Positions 9,711 to 21,474 of a stretch of DNA of 64,000 bases are shown here, piece by piece. Every line of letters starts with the position of its first letter. Positions within the stretch are counted from its first letter, which is position 1. Source of the DNA: Anaspis maculata (lineage: Eukaryota; Arthropoda; Insecta; Coleoptera; Scraptiidae); the NCBI GenBank assembly GCA_949128115.1, contig OX421962.1, positions 104,376,836-104,440,835 on the forward strand. The letters are read 5' to 3'. A program made the translations under genes and the position numbers. The notes under the pieces were generated by a model. That model was given only the letters and a program-made list of their open reading frames with translations, did no database searches and was not told the origin of the DNA.

Positions 9711-11932
9711 ATCCTTTCTGGGGGGCGTGGCCTAGGAGAGTGTGGTGGGAGGTGCTCAGATTACTGCATTACCTACTGCCGAATTCATCGAGTATCTATC
9801 AAGTATGAAATATGATGATTGAAAATTGGCGCAGCATAGCGGAACTACACATCCTTTCGAATGGAAATTTCTAGCGATTGTCTGTGGGGTTGACATTAAC
9901 AAAATCTGAGGAGCAGGGAGTCGAAATTGCATTAAAGCGATCTTGAGGTGAGGTGCTCGAAAAGTCGTTTCTCTCCGGTCGTCTGGTTCTACGGGAAGAT
10001 TACTTTCAAAATTCGTGTCACTGGCTTGGCGATTCGCCACTTTTATGACTGAACAATGTCTCCGTGTCGACTTCACTTTTATCTCTATATTATATCGATA
10101 AATATCTTTTATCTCTTAAATATCGACTTCGTGGTCGAAGGTGTTCGTTCTAGAATGACTTTAATGTTCTCGAAATCGGAGATTCCGCCAGAATTTCAAG
10201 AAGGGGAAGAAGACTAAAAACAAGACGGAAAAGAATGAATAGAAGACGAAGAAGATGGAGGAGAGAAAGAAGTTGTAAATTTTTCAAAAAAGCAAATAAG
10301 AAATCTGAAGAAAAGGTAGCAGCAAATTGACGTCAGTACGGCAGGAAAATCTCGACTATAAGCACCAGAAGAAAATTCGACGGTTTGGAAGCGATCGTCT
10401 GGAAACTGTGGAGAAGGCATGGAGCCAGTTCAACTAAATAGAACTGATCAGCGAAAATGATTGATGATTAGATTGATTGAAAAATGACTCATGTCTTAAA
10501 CTAGATAATCGCTAGATATTCCAGGTCTCAGAAAGAAGCGAGAGAGAGAGAGAGAGAGAGAGATGAGCGCTTTCACCATCATAAACGTCTGTCACCTCAT
10601 CCCCATATCCCACTCCTCGAAAAACGCAAAAACTCTAATTAACTCCCCGCAATAACGATCAAATTCGCGAACACTTTGAATGTTGATGCGACGCGCCAAA
10701 AATGCCCCGCAGCGGCCAGAGATCAAAGAAACCTGCCTGTTTGTGTCTGCGTGCGGGTGGGGTTCGAAGGTCTGAAGATGAGGGCGACTTTAATTTAATT
10801 TTGTTCTCCTCGCTTAAGAGCTCATCATTTAGGTAAGTGAACACGGCCCCATTGAAATTGGAATACTTGGAAATATTGTTTGCCTATAATCTCACAGAAA
10901 ATTGAAATTCACGAACCATAACCTTTTAATCAACCAGAGTAATGTTACAACAAGTGTTGATGATTATTGTCGAGCACGAGTAGGTGCTTATTACTCAAAT
11001 TGACATAAAAAGAAAAATTCGGGAACTGAAGCATTGAATCGCATAGCTTTCATGTTGCGGATTTCATACTAGTTTTATTTTGGTAGTGCTGCCGGATGTT
11101 ATTGGAACGACGCAATTCCACTGAAGTTATTGAAGTTTTGGACGTCTTTGAACATCTCTGCTTTTTGAACCAGTGCCGCACATGCACAGCCGCGCGCCGT
11201 CTCTTCATTGTCCTCCGGATTTGGATTTCAAGCGCGATAAGACCACCACTTGCCAGAGAGCAAAAAGAAACTTGATTTGTGGCCCTTTGATACGTACAAA
11301 TCCCTTTTTGCTATTCATTCAAACAGATTTTCGTCCTTTCGATTTTTCACGTGAGTTCCATCTGAACACAAAGCGAGGTTTTATTGCGCGCCCTGGTCCT
11401 ATCTCTGCGTCTGCGACCCTTATTCCCGACATTTTATTCATCAAGTGGAAATTCACGGCCGATTTAAGACAATTTGCTCCATCAGAGAGACTAGGCGGAA
11501 GTCTCCGAGCCATTTTTGTTGTTATCGTGTACAGTAGCACAGAGTGCATGTTGCGGGGATAAATCCAAGTCTTCAGACTTTTTAGTCTTGAAAGTCTGCA
11601 CCAGGAGTGAGCAGGTTATACAGGGTGCGGCGCAGCAAACGGACACATTTAAAATTGAGATACCTCGAAAAGTACTGGCTCCATTGTTGACCAAATAAGC
11701 ACCAAATTGAAAAGAAAAGGATGCATTTTTATGTGTGGGTACCTGAATTGCTCTTTGTTTTGACAATTCATATCCACCAGTTTAAGTAAAAACGTAAAAA
11801 ATCACCACCCTTCCTGCCCCTCTTCTGTGCCTTATAGCCCCAATATAACATTCCCATCCGTCTGTTTACAGCGTTACGCGAAGAAACGTTTCCATGTCGT
11901 GGGACGTTAAAGTGATGCCGAAATATAGTATA
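9711..11932. other. Unassigned DNA
   Basis: Apart from the GA microsatellite and an ACAGGGTG motif near 11620, no feature is supportable. Open frames here are short, lack recognisable motifs, and overlap on both strands. The 129-codon frame at 11173-11562 has no domain I recognise. Confidence 0.5.
10540..10563. repeat. (GA)n microsatellite
   Basis: About 12 uninterrupted AG dinucleotides. Confidence 0.95.
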
Positions 11933-13109
11933 TGGCTAGTATCATGCTATTACTCTATCATGTGAAAGATCACCTTGGATGGACCATCATACCATTTTTG
12001 CTGAAAGAATGATGATGCACGGATTTTATCGGATTCCTCAGAACTAGAGGGTCTACTGCTACCCATCAAGCCATTGCAAGTAATTAACACCGCGATTATG
12101 ACCCTTGATCATTCTTCAGGTTGTTTACCAAGATTCATAGCCATAAGTTCAGCGGTTCGGTTTTACCAGCTATTTAAATGAAGAAGTGTCGATTTTTCAT
12201 GAAAAAAACAGAAAATCACGAGGTCTCTGGATCATTTTTTAGGACATTGGAAAAAGATCCTTCATGCAATTTTGATAAATTTATGCTAAATTATTAGAAA
12301 AAATTGCATTCTTTAGTAAAGGTTTAGGAAAAAACTGGCACAGGATGTACTCATGTGATGTAGAAGAACATGAAAGACTATCTTGCAGTAGGTAAGAAGC
12401 GAACAAATTATGCGGTAGGGAAACACTAATAATAATGGAGAGAACCTTATAAATTTTGATGCCGCAATGTATTTCGGAATATATTCTATTCAGATTTCTC
12501 CTTCAACTTTGGCAAATGTTGGCATGATGGCGATCTTCATTCATGATGCAGATGACAGGGTGATAAGAAATTGAAGAATTTCATCCGATCATCTAAATAA
12601 GCTGGAGGCATGAAAATCGCCAAAAAGATCCATAATTTAACGATTAACAAGACAAAAGAAACCGTTTTGAACAATTTTCAGCCGTGTCTTCAAACCTATG
12701 TTATATAGAATGCACTTTTTTCTAATAATTTAGCATAAATTTATCAACATTCCGTGGAGGATCTATTTCCAATGACCTAAGAATTGTTCAAGACACCTCG
12801 TAATTTTTAGTTTTTTTTTCACGAAAAGGCAACACTTCTTGATTCAAACAGCAGCTAAAACCGAACCGCTGCACTTATGGCTATGAATCTTGGTGTGCAA
12901 CCTGAGAAATGATCAGGGGTCATAATTGCGGTGTTCAATTACTTGCAATGGCTCGATGGCTGGAAGTAGGTCCTCTTGTTCTGAGGAACCCGATAAAATT
13001 AGTGCGTCATGTTTCTTTCTTTCTTTCTTTCTTTCTTTCAGCAAAAATAGTATGATGGTCCATTCAAGGTGATCTTTCACATGATAGAGTAATGGTATGA
13101 TACTAGCCT
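11933..13109. mobile_element. Fold-back element 3 (about 1.18 kb)
   Basis: Arms of about 400 bp (11933-12320 and 12703-13109) are inverted copies. Paired blocks include GGCTAGTATCAT, ATCATGTGAAAGATCACCTT, GGACCATCATAC, TTGCAAGTAATT and TAGCATAAATTTATCA. The spacer of about 385 bp is unique. A (TTTC)n tract at about 13009-13039 expanded in the right arm only. No coding capacity was found. Confidence 0.88.
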
Positions 13110-14087
13110 AATGACTATCAGTCATTTTTTCGATCATCAACTAGATATTCACAAAACAAGATGGCGCCCCCCCCCCTAAAAGTTGACTGTCTTATTCAGG
13201 AAAATAGTAAGCCCAGAAAATAACTGCAGCTGTTATTCATTTATGACGTCTTTTATAAAGCAAATACCAAATTTCATTCCGCTATCTTTAAAAATTAGCA
13301 ATATAATGAAGATAATGTTTTTTTTGACAGATCTCAGTTTTTAAAAAATATCTCAAAAAGGGTTGAGAATGTATCAAAATGGTTTGGTGTACCTCAACAA
13401 CCATCAAATTGCGCATCATATGACATGCCCTGCAATACTCTACCTTTGTCTGTTCAAAAAATGGAATCTTTTTCAAATTGTTTTTCTTCTCCACCCTGTA
13501 TACAGGATCTGAACTAAAGTTTCGCTTGCGGCGATGGACAAAATTGTTCAGACAGGTGCTAAGAACATGTGTGCCAAAAGATTGCTTTACTCAAAACTGC
13601 AGCGTATAATACTGTACCGACCCCACTAATTGATGAAAGATAAGATTCAGTTCAAATCATTGAGTTTACCACAAAGACTCTTTTGTTTTTTGTTTCACTG
13701 AACCATGACAGCACAATGACGAATAGGTACTGTGATGAAACTCCCCTTTCTCTAATTAATTAGACGTGAACAATTATGGACCCTTGAAGGAGACTTGAAG
13801 AAGTACGAAACTTCTGAGTATCTTCAAAGAGAAGTGGGATGAGAGACCTAGATGAGTTGAGATTCATGACATACTTGAGTTTTGATTCCTTGCATAGTCA
13901 ATACCTTGTTGATGTTAATTTAACCCTTCCCTCTTTCCAGCCCATATTTATTTGTACGAAGAGAAATCTCTATTATTTGGTTGTACTTGAAGAGTTATTA
14001 TTATTATGATTAACCCCTTGAGTATGGTCTGTGTATTTCGAAAATTATAGCCATAATTTTAATTACCGATCAAATAATTTGCATAAA
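13110..14087. other. Unassigned DNA
   Basis: Holds a poly-C tract (13167-13177) and an ACCCTGTATACAGG motif (about 13493). No gene or element boundary could be supported. Confidence 0.45.
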
Positions 14088-14300
14088 CGTTGGGTGTTTA
14101 AAAAAAAATTGTTTTTTTTCCTTATAGGCGCACATTGGCCATAGGAGTTTTGCCTTGATTTACTCAGTACAATAATAGTGAAAAATTGCAAATTAGACAA
14201 CACAGACATCCAGACTTCTTCCGGGAATCGAACCCGGGGCTCTCGTGGCCGCAAGCAGCCATACAACCACCTGCGCCACGGGGCCGACCGTTGGGTGTTT
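14088..14300. repeat. 12-bp target site duplication around the SINE
   Basis: CGTTGGGTGTTT occurs at 14088-14099 and again at 14289-14300, directly bordering the tRNA-derived element. This length suits target-primed reverse transcription by a LINE. Confidence 0.85.
14100..14288 (-). mobile_element. tRNA-derived SINE (minus strand)
   Basis: Read on the minus strand, the head holds a perfect RNA polymerase III A box, TGGCGCAGGTGG (14267-14278), and B box, GGTTCGATTCC (14224-14234). A CCGGG/CCCGG T-stem surrounds the B box. The 5' acceptor-like GGCCCCG has no complementary 3' strand, so this is not a functional tRNA. The roughly 100-bp body ends in A/T-rich sequence next to the 12-bp target duplication. 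Transcription would be by Pol III, and mobilisation by LINE machinery. Confidence 0.87.
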
Positions 14301-17198
14301 TAGTTTGATCAATTTACGTCCAGCTGGTGGAAATTTGTCAACTGGTTTGTCGTTGAGAAAACTTTCAAAAAGTTTCACCTCAATTTTGACGGCTAGTATA
14401 TGAAAAACTAAAATATCTCCCAGGGCTGACCTGCGGAACATTGAATTTTCATTTGTTTTTTTTCTACAGAAATAGTGCGAAAAAACCGCGAAATTTTGTA
14501 ACTTTTCACTGATGAGATCTATTCAGTGTAAGATAGATAAACGCCGGCAACAGGAGGCGTGTCTTGTTGCCGACTTAGTTGTAGGGGAGCAAGTCGTGAG
14601 TAGAGTGACAGAGGAGAAGGAGGACGAGTGAAGAGTTTCAAGGACAGTTCTCTGAAACGAAGAGGAGGAGGGTGTTCTGAAACAGTTTTCCGCGGGATAA
14701 AGCAAGCTGATTACGGCAGGCGTTCTCGAAATGAAATTCAAGCTGCAGATTCGACGAGTACCTACACCTAGAAGGAATAATGACCATGAGAGCACCAAGT
14801 TTCAAATTTCACCGCCCTCTTCCTCCCCGTCCGTCCGCAGCTCTGCTCCTTTCTCTGTAATTAATTTCGCTACAACACCATTTAAAAACTTTGCCCTTTG
14901 ACCCGCGGAAAGTTCAAGTTCAAAGGTAAATAAAAGGGTCAGAAAGGGGCCACGTGTCCCGGCCGCACTGTTGGATTTGTTTTAAAAATTAAGAGCACCG
15001 CTCGAACGGCGCGTAAAAGTTGCCGTCGTGCACAAAGCGAAAGCTCCCTCTGTGTGAAAAAACTCTCCGCAAATTCCTCGAGATTTATCAAGTTAAACGT
15101 CAAGTTGGCGCTGCTCCTTGTTCGCTTGAATTTTAATTATGCACTGGGATTCTCTGCTGCGATTACAGTGCTCTTGTGTGCAAACAAACCATTGGGACAA
15201 GAGGCTAGGGGGGCTGTGCAGGGCTTCAGTCGATTTAATTTCTATAAGCTTTGGACTCCTCCTAAATTTGATTATTACTCTCGCATATTTCGCATAAATC
15301 GTCGGATTTATTCACGGAGCCCCGTGTATTTCAATCGAGAATCTTTCAGAAGACTTCGTTCCGGCTCTGTGATGCCGCGTTTACTTCCGTAAACACGACA
15401 CGATCTTCTGCTAGTGACGAAGTGACGTCGGAACAATGAGCTCCTCGAGTTTCGCCTTTGTAACTCAGTATTGGATACATTTTATTTCCACCCTTATAAC
15501 GCCGGCATCGCCGCCCTTTTACATTTCCATTACTTTTCTATGGCTGATGTTATTTTCCGGGTGCGATGGTGCAATGATCGATAGCAGCATATTTGACGCG
15601 ACAAGAGCCGTCAAAGTTCGATGTGCTATTGTAAAATGTGTTTTCTCCAGCTTCGAATGAGGAAGGAGACGTAGAGGGATCATAATTCATGCTAAAAGTT
15701 GAGAGAAACTTTTAATGAAATCTCCGCGATATGTGAAAGGATAGGTTCGTTTTCGTAGGTAGGAAGAAACGAGCAAAAGAGAGAAAAAAAACACATTTCA
15801 GTATAAATCATAATTCGGAATGATAAACACCGTTGGTAAACTTTTGCTGAATAATATGGAGGTAGGTATAACAATTTTGAATAAAATCGAAACGCCTGGT
15901 AAAACAGAGTGTCTCAAAATTTATTCAAGTTGCGATTATTCAAGTATGTATATAAAATTCGAAAATGTTGGTGAAAACAGAGATGAGAAAAATGATATCA
16001 AATAAGCCTTTTTTGAAATAACAGTATGCAACCCGCTTGCTGACTGCTGGTGACCCCTGCCTCCTGCCAGCCGACACTCGAAGCTTATGTGTTAATCTGA
16101 CATGAAAAGTCAAATTAGAACTGTCAACCCATCAACGCCAATTGGCAAATTCAAAATTCGTCGGAAATGCTGCGATATTCGGTTGTTTTCGCTGCTTTAT
16201 TTATTATGTATGTTTCTTTCCTTGACGAAGATTTTACGAAATCTGAAGTTTTGCTTTTGCAGTTTGTCGAGCCTCAAGTTCAGCTGAATCGTTTTTCTGC
16301 TTTACCTTGGGGTTGGGGAAGTCCTCCAGGTACTTGATAGGGCAGTGGTCGATCACGAAATAGGCTATTTTGTTTGGGCAGGTGCGCATGCGTAAAGGCG
16401 CCAAATTTTGAGAACTTTCGTACACCTGCCAGTTGAATGGCAACGCTGCATGCTCTGTCTACCCTCCTGACCAGCTACTGATTCCTGGCTGTCACTTTTA
16501 CACACACCCCAAATCATTTGTGGAATTTAGGGTGCACAATATCGGTGTACGAAACTATGAAACTCGCGCCACACATGCGCAACCCAAACAAAACGACCTG
16601 TACGGGTCTACGCCACCATAATGCGACCTACTCATGGTACCCTTTTGCAGCACGATGCGGACAAGCGTACGACTGTAGGCATTCAGATGCTTGATTTCGA
16701 AATTCGAACGTGAAGGAAAGAGCACGAAACGATTCAGCTCAACTCCAGGCACGAGAAGCTGCAAATGCAAAACTTTTGGCAGATTCGTGAAATTTCCGAC
16801 CAAGCAAAGAAATAATATATAATCAAAAATCAATAGGTGCTTTCCTTTTACCACAAAACTCACTGATCTGATCTAAGTTAGACAGAGAAAAAGCGAAAAA
16901 TCACATGCGCGAAAGTGAGATACCACTAACAACTTAGGTCAGAATACTTAGTTCAGGTTGTAAAAGGTAAGCACCTAATATCACTTATCAGCAGTAGAAG
17001 CATGGGGAAAAGCAACGAAAACAACAAAATATCCCAGCTTTTCCGACAAATTTTGAATTTTTCAGTTGATGACAGCAGTTCTGATCCAACTTTTCACGTC
17101 ATATTCATATACGTCACTTATAGTCATATTTTTCTTATCTGATTCGCCTGATGGGGATTTTTGCCTGTGTTGGAAACGGAAAACCATACTAAATAGAC
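14301..17198. other. Unassigned DNA
   Basis: No recognisable domain occurs in any frame. The 112-codon frame at 15054-15392 has no motif or codon signal I trust, and no repeats with clear boundaries were seen. Confidence 0.45.
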
Positions 17199-17439
17199 GT
17201 TATACCGCGAGCTCTAACGTGATGGATGAACGGGTTATAAAAACGACGTGTATCAATTGATTCGGATTTACTCAAGGAGCGAATGAATACAAATTAAAAT
17301 TTAGAATTGATGAATGTTCATGAAGAGATGGTTACACGGTAACTTCTTTGGATCACGAGATCTGCAACATCTTCTAAAGATGGCCGCTTCACAGTGGCGT
17401 ACCGCGTAGCAGTGGCGTAGAAAGGAAGACCGCGCTGTA
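17199..17439 (-). repeat. 3' LTR of the miniature gypsy element
   Basis: 241 bp matching 18717-18955 along its length, including AAATTTAGAATTGATGAATG and GTGGCGTACCGCGTAGCAGT. The two LTRs differ at roughly one position in ten, so the insertion is not recent. Confidence 0.88.
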
Positions 17440-17517
17440 CTCTCCCTTTGGACTTTGAAGGTGGATGGGACGGCATGAGGTTCTGTTGCATCCTCCGTAG
17501 AAATCCAACAAAATGAG

Positions 17518-17775
17518 TTAACCGTACCTCAGAGGTACATTGATGGTAGGTGCAAAAATTGTGTACGTTTTTGGAGAAACTTTGGTTCCAATGACGTACG
17601 GGCCATCACGACGTGGTGCAAATTTTGAAGTGAAGCCCTTAGAGGCCTTACTGAGGGCATGGACGTTAACCAAGACCTCATCTATCAGACATCTGGCACA
17701 TGCTTCGGCTGTTGCATTGACAAGAGCAATCATCTCTATCCACTTTGTAGCAACGTCTTCGATTACAAAGATCCG
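17518..17775 (-). pseudogene. pol: Gypsy integrase core scrap joined to its C-terminus
   Basis: The frame starts FVIEDVATKWIE and ATAEACARCLIDEV, resembling the first part of the integrase catalytic core. It then jumps to LVNVHALSKASKGFTSKFAPRRDGPY, the conserved C-terminal motif. The bulk of the core, including the later catalytic Asp and Glu, is missing. RNase H (DASAYGS) directly precedes it, so at least two internal deletions shaped this copy. The frame ends at a stop just before the 3' LTR. Confidence 0.82.
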
Positions 17776-17975
17776 TAAGCGCTGGCATCAGTCCTCAAGA
17801 CGAATTGTAGCTTGGAGTCAGCCTGGCGAAGGACTGGAGCAGTAATGAGTGACTCTTTCAACAAGGTGAAAGCCGAAATTTGTTCAGCTTTCCATTTCCA
17901 CTTGGCATGTTTTCGAGTGAGCGCATGTAAGGGCTTTGCGATTGAAGCAAAGTTTGGATGTATCGGCGAAACCAG

Positions 17976-18434
17976 CTACACAATTGTAAAATAAAACAAT
18001 AATTGTTTGACATTGGTAGAGGGTTTGCTTTCTTCCACAGCATCGACCTTACTGGGATCAAGACTTGAACCGTTGGGCGAAGTTATGTGGCCCAAGTATC
18101 TCACGGAAATACAATTGAAAAAACATTTCTTACGGTTTACGGTTAACCCAAACTGATGCAGTCGGTCAAAAACCTTCTGCCGATGCTGTAGATGCTGTTC
18201 AAACGTAGAACTCAGCACAATCAAATCATCCAGGTATGCAAGGACAGCGTCATCACGGAGACCAAAGCGCAGCCTGTCGATCAGACGCTGGAATGTAGCA
18301 GGACCATTCCGTAGTCCAAATGGCATGCGTCGGAATCGAAACAGACCGAAGGCTGTGATAAAAGTCGTTTTATCACGGTCCGACTCCTTGACGCTGACCT
18401 GGTGGTACCCCGATTGTAAATCGAGAGTAGACAA
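17976..18434 (-). pseudogene. pol: Ty3/gypsy reverse transcriptase fragment
   Basis: A 152-codon frame opens with STLDLQSGYHQV, continues through PFGLRNGPATFQRL and reaches the catalytic YLDD (in VLAYLDDLIVLSS), then YLGHITSPNG. These are the finger and palm motifs of the gypsy RT that copies element RNA into DNA. LPRVDDLLHTAGPAAV lies just upstream in another frame, so a frameshift near 18434 breaks the protein. Downstream, the thumb and the start of RNase H (VLRTDASAYG) continue in a different frame from about 17990 to 17777. It is a truncated, inactive copy on the minus strand. Confidence 0.9.
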
Positions 18435-18695
18435 TCATGACCGCTGCTGGGCCCGCAGTGTGGAGTAGATCATCCACGCGAGGCAGTGGTAGCGATCTAG
18501 AACAGTATTACGCACTTGAGACACCAGAACCGGAAAAAACGCACTCGACGGCTAGCTTGGACGCTTTTGGCAAATGGCAAATGAAAATCACTTTTCAAGC
18601 GCCGATTCAACCGAAAGTTCGGGAGGACAAATGAGTTTTCACAAGAAACCCGATACGACACGTAAAACGCGACGCACAAAAAAACGAGAAAAACG

Positions 18696-18713
18696 GCCCC
18701 ACGTTGGGCGCCA
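18696..18713 (-). other. Primer-binding site of the gypsy element
   Basis: TGGCGCCCAACGTGGGGC follows the 5' LTR after a few bases. TGGCGCC is the usual start of arthropod gypsy primer-binding sites, where a tRNA 3' end anneals to begin minus-strand DNA synthesis. Confidence 0.8.
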
Positions 18714-18716
18714 CTT

Positions 18717-18955
18717 TTATAACGCGAACTCTAACGTGATGGTTGAACGGGTTATGAATAAGACGTGTATCAATTAATTTGGATTTACTCAAGGAGCGAA
18801 TTGATACAAATTAAAATTTAGAATTGATGAATGTTCATAAACGGACGGTTCCACGCTAACTTCTTTGGATCACGAGATCTGCAACATCTTTTAAGATGGC
18901 CGCTTCACAGTGGCGTACCGCGTAGCAGTGGCGTAGAAAAGAAGGCCACACTGCA
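18717..18955 (-). repeat. 5' LTR of the miniature gypsy element
   Basis: Paired with 17199-17439. On the minus strand it begins TGCAGTGTGG and ends near CGCGTTATAA, next to the primer-binding site. Confidence 0.85.
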
Positions 18956-20204
18956 ATAACGTGTATTATTATTATAGTTTTGAACAATACACATTTATCC
19001 AGTCATCATAGATCAATCGGCAATTAATTTGTAAGTCTTAAAATTGTCCAATGCAGAACACGAAATTGACATCTGTCATTCTAAACATGTTCCCAATCTT
19101 ACAGAACAAGCAGTTAGCAAAAACAATGTCATAATATGGCCCAATACTCGGCCCGATACGACACTGTTTTGTCACATTGAAGCTATTACGAATGCAAAAT
19201 GGAACGCAAAGTAGAAAAAAATCAATCGCTCACGATTTTTTTCTGCCGTGTATTATAACATTTTCACCGAGGAAAAAGAAAATCGGCGAAGTTTTTACGT
19301 TCGGCAGCATATGACGCTGGCTGTTCCCAACAATAGCCCAAAATACCAATTTAGCCACTTTCAGTCCAGGCTGATTGAATTCTTTGAAGTTTTGCCTTGT
19401 AAAGGCCCATGAATGCCATTAGGAACGAACCGGACGGAACCGGGGACGAAACTCACAGAAGTTTATTATATAAATAAAGAGCAGAGGCGTTTCCGTCTTT
19501 CCGGAAAGTGGAATTCTTTCATCGATTTCGAAATTAAGTGAGTAGGTACTCGTATAAAGTTTAAACATCATTGTTCTTGGCGACCTTGTCGACGTTGATT
19601 CTGTTTCGGACGGTGCATGGAAATTACGCGGCAGCGAACACGATGTTATCCTTACAGAATTATAGCGAATCGAATTTCAAGTTTGCCGTCCGCCGTAAGT
19701 TTGCCGGAACATGGCTGACATGGGACACTTTAATAGTGAGAGGGGCGATGTAAATGTCAGTCCCTGGTGTGATAAAAGCCGACGCATTAAATTGGTTATT
19801 TAATGCCTCTGGTGGTGTTTTGTGCCACAATTAAGTAAGTTTCGTGTGATGGGAAACAATGCCACTAATGGTTTGGAGACTGTGTCGCCGGCCAATTTGA
19901 CATTCTCTATAGGTCCTAGTGTTCTACCCCACACTCGCCGCACTCACCCCCGCGGACTACACTTCAGTGTTCGGGCGCTTTTTCAACCATCCATGCCCAG
20001 TACGAGGCGTTGAAGAAATTTCAAATATAGATACAGAGTGTACATTGACTCAGTTGGCGATTCGAGTTTTCGGAATGATTTTTCAACGAATTGCTGTGTA
20101 TCGACCGAGAAATACTTGAAAAACTATTAATTTTTTTTACGTCATTGCTCGAACGCGCGCTGTCAGTTGTCTAATTTTAAAGAGTAGCGTAACGAACATA
20201 CCGC
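18956..20204. other. Unassigned DNA
   Basis: No motif, repeat pair or credible frame was seen. Short frames at 19571-20119 overlap one another and carry no recognisable domain. Confidence 0.4.
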
Positions 20205-20760
20205 TGCCCTTGAAAGGCTGTACTTTCGAATTGGTATCGGTAACATGCAGACCTTTGCAGACGTCAACCACCCTCACGACGCCATCTTGGCCAGGATGTA
20301 CTGAGATGATCCTTCCTATGGGCCAACACAGGGGCGAAGTGTCCTCTCATAGCACAACAAGAAATCCCGGGCGGAAGTCCGGGAGTGTAGCACTAGCATC
20401 CTTGCTACAGCGGCTCTGCCGAAGATGATTCAGACAATCGGCAGACCAGATTTGTGCACGTTTCAAGATACAACCAAAGTTTCAACGTTGCCATCATCCG
20501 TCAAAATATATCGAAAAGAACCACCATTCGACTTTTTTCCGAAGTTTGATTGCGTCATGGAGGTTGTCGCATCCCGAAAGATAGTCATCGACGTAGTTTT
20601 GCCGTATTGTTTGACTGGTCAATGGAAACGCTACTTGATTCTTGTTTGCAACTTGCAATAAACATCGAGTTGATAGAAAGAAAGCGGGAGATGTTCCTTC
20701 TATATGGCGGTGTGTTCGGCGATTTGCTTAAAGTGATAGTTAGCTCCTGTAAAACCTAGG
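20205..20760 (-). pseudogene. pol: BEL/Pao pol remnant 1 (RT joined to integrase C-terminus)
   Basis: From 20760 to about 20495 a minus-strand frame without stops reads GTSPAFFLSTRC, then NYVDDYLSG with the catalytic YVDD, then LHDAIKLRK. These are BEL/Pao reverse transcriptase motifs. After a stop, 20199-20470 encodes WSADCLNHL, FRPGFLVVL, one TGA stop, then SPLCWPIGRI, HPGQDGVVRVVDV and VQPF, the conserved BEL/Pao integrase tail. RNase H and most of integrase are missing between them, so this is an internally deleted copy. It is an empty-site homologue of the RT segment at 25310-25690. Confidence 0.87.
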
Positions 20761-21474
20761 GGGTTGGGGTTAATTTAAATAGCTTTTTGCTACGTATTAA
20801 AAATATAAAGTATAAAACATGAACAGAAATCTCACCGCAAGTTACCATTTGTAACAAGCGAGGGCTAGGGGTGCTTAACTCCTTTATTGAAATATATAAA
20901 AATTTATCAACTACGGAAAAATCCCAGCGCTGATCGTCATTTGTAACACCATCGATGGGGGATGTTGATTAAAATATATTATATGCGCGAAAACTGAAGA
21001 CGCAATTGAAAGAAGTCAAAGGACATTTCCAAGATATTAAATGATATAAAAATGCCACCAATTGTAGAACTGGGGGTGGTTGATGTTCAAAATGAACTAA
21101 ACAATTTAAACACAATAAAATAGGTATAAATGATAATCAGTATTGCGAGTTCCTGTACCTTGTGTACTGCTTGGGGGAACTATAGCAGATCGATGACCCT
21201 GTCTGGTCGTTCAGAATAGGGGGTGCTTAATCCTAAGGGTAGTAACGTGAACTGCCACCACTGGCTAAGTTATTTTATATGGAGAGGCAGATCCATAGGG
21301 GGAGGGGAACAGACCATCTGGGTACATCTTAGAGTTTTAATCTTGGTTGGGGTAGCGTGCATTTTAGCTTATTTAAACTGCGCAACAAGTATGTTGTCGC
21401 GAGGGAAAAATTGGTTCAAGATTGGACCACAATAACTTTTGAACGAGACAAACAATTTCGATTCTGTTTTGACG
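20761..21474. other. Unassigned DNA
   Basis: A/T-rich DNA between a BEL/Pao remnant and a fold-back element. No coding or repeat assignment is possible. Confidence 0.4.

Larger units (their letters stand above)
17199..18955 (-). mobile_element. Internally deleted Ty3/gypsy element, 1.76 kb
   Basis: Two LTRs of about 240 bp bound about 1.28 kb on the minus strand. Next to the 5' LTR (18717-18955) is a primer-binding site, TGGCGCCCAACGTGGGGC (18696-18713). Inside, in order, are a short leader, reverse transcriptase, the start of RNase H, an integrase-core scrap and the integrase C-terminus. Gag, protease and most of integrase are absent. Full gypsy elements are about 5-8 kb. A clear target duplication was not found. 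Confidence 0.87.

Noticed and set aside
14221..14280. Possible functional tRNA gene
   Set aside because: A and B boxes are perfect, but the acceptor stem has no 3' partner, and a SINE target duplication flanks the unit.
14193..14441. Minus-strand 82-codon frame with VAQVVVWLLAATRAPGSIPGR
   Set aside because: This is the translation of the SINE's tRNA-like head.
15054..15392. 112-codon plus-strand frame
   Set aside because: No recognisable domain, no coding context and no supporting splice or promoter signal.
20210..20428. 72-codon plus-strand frame
   Set aside because: Antisense shadow of the BEL/Pao integrase C-terminus.
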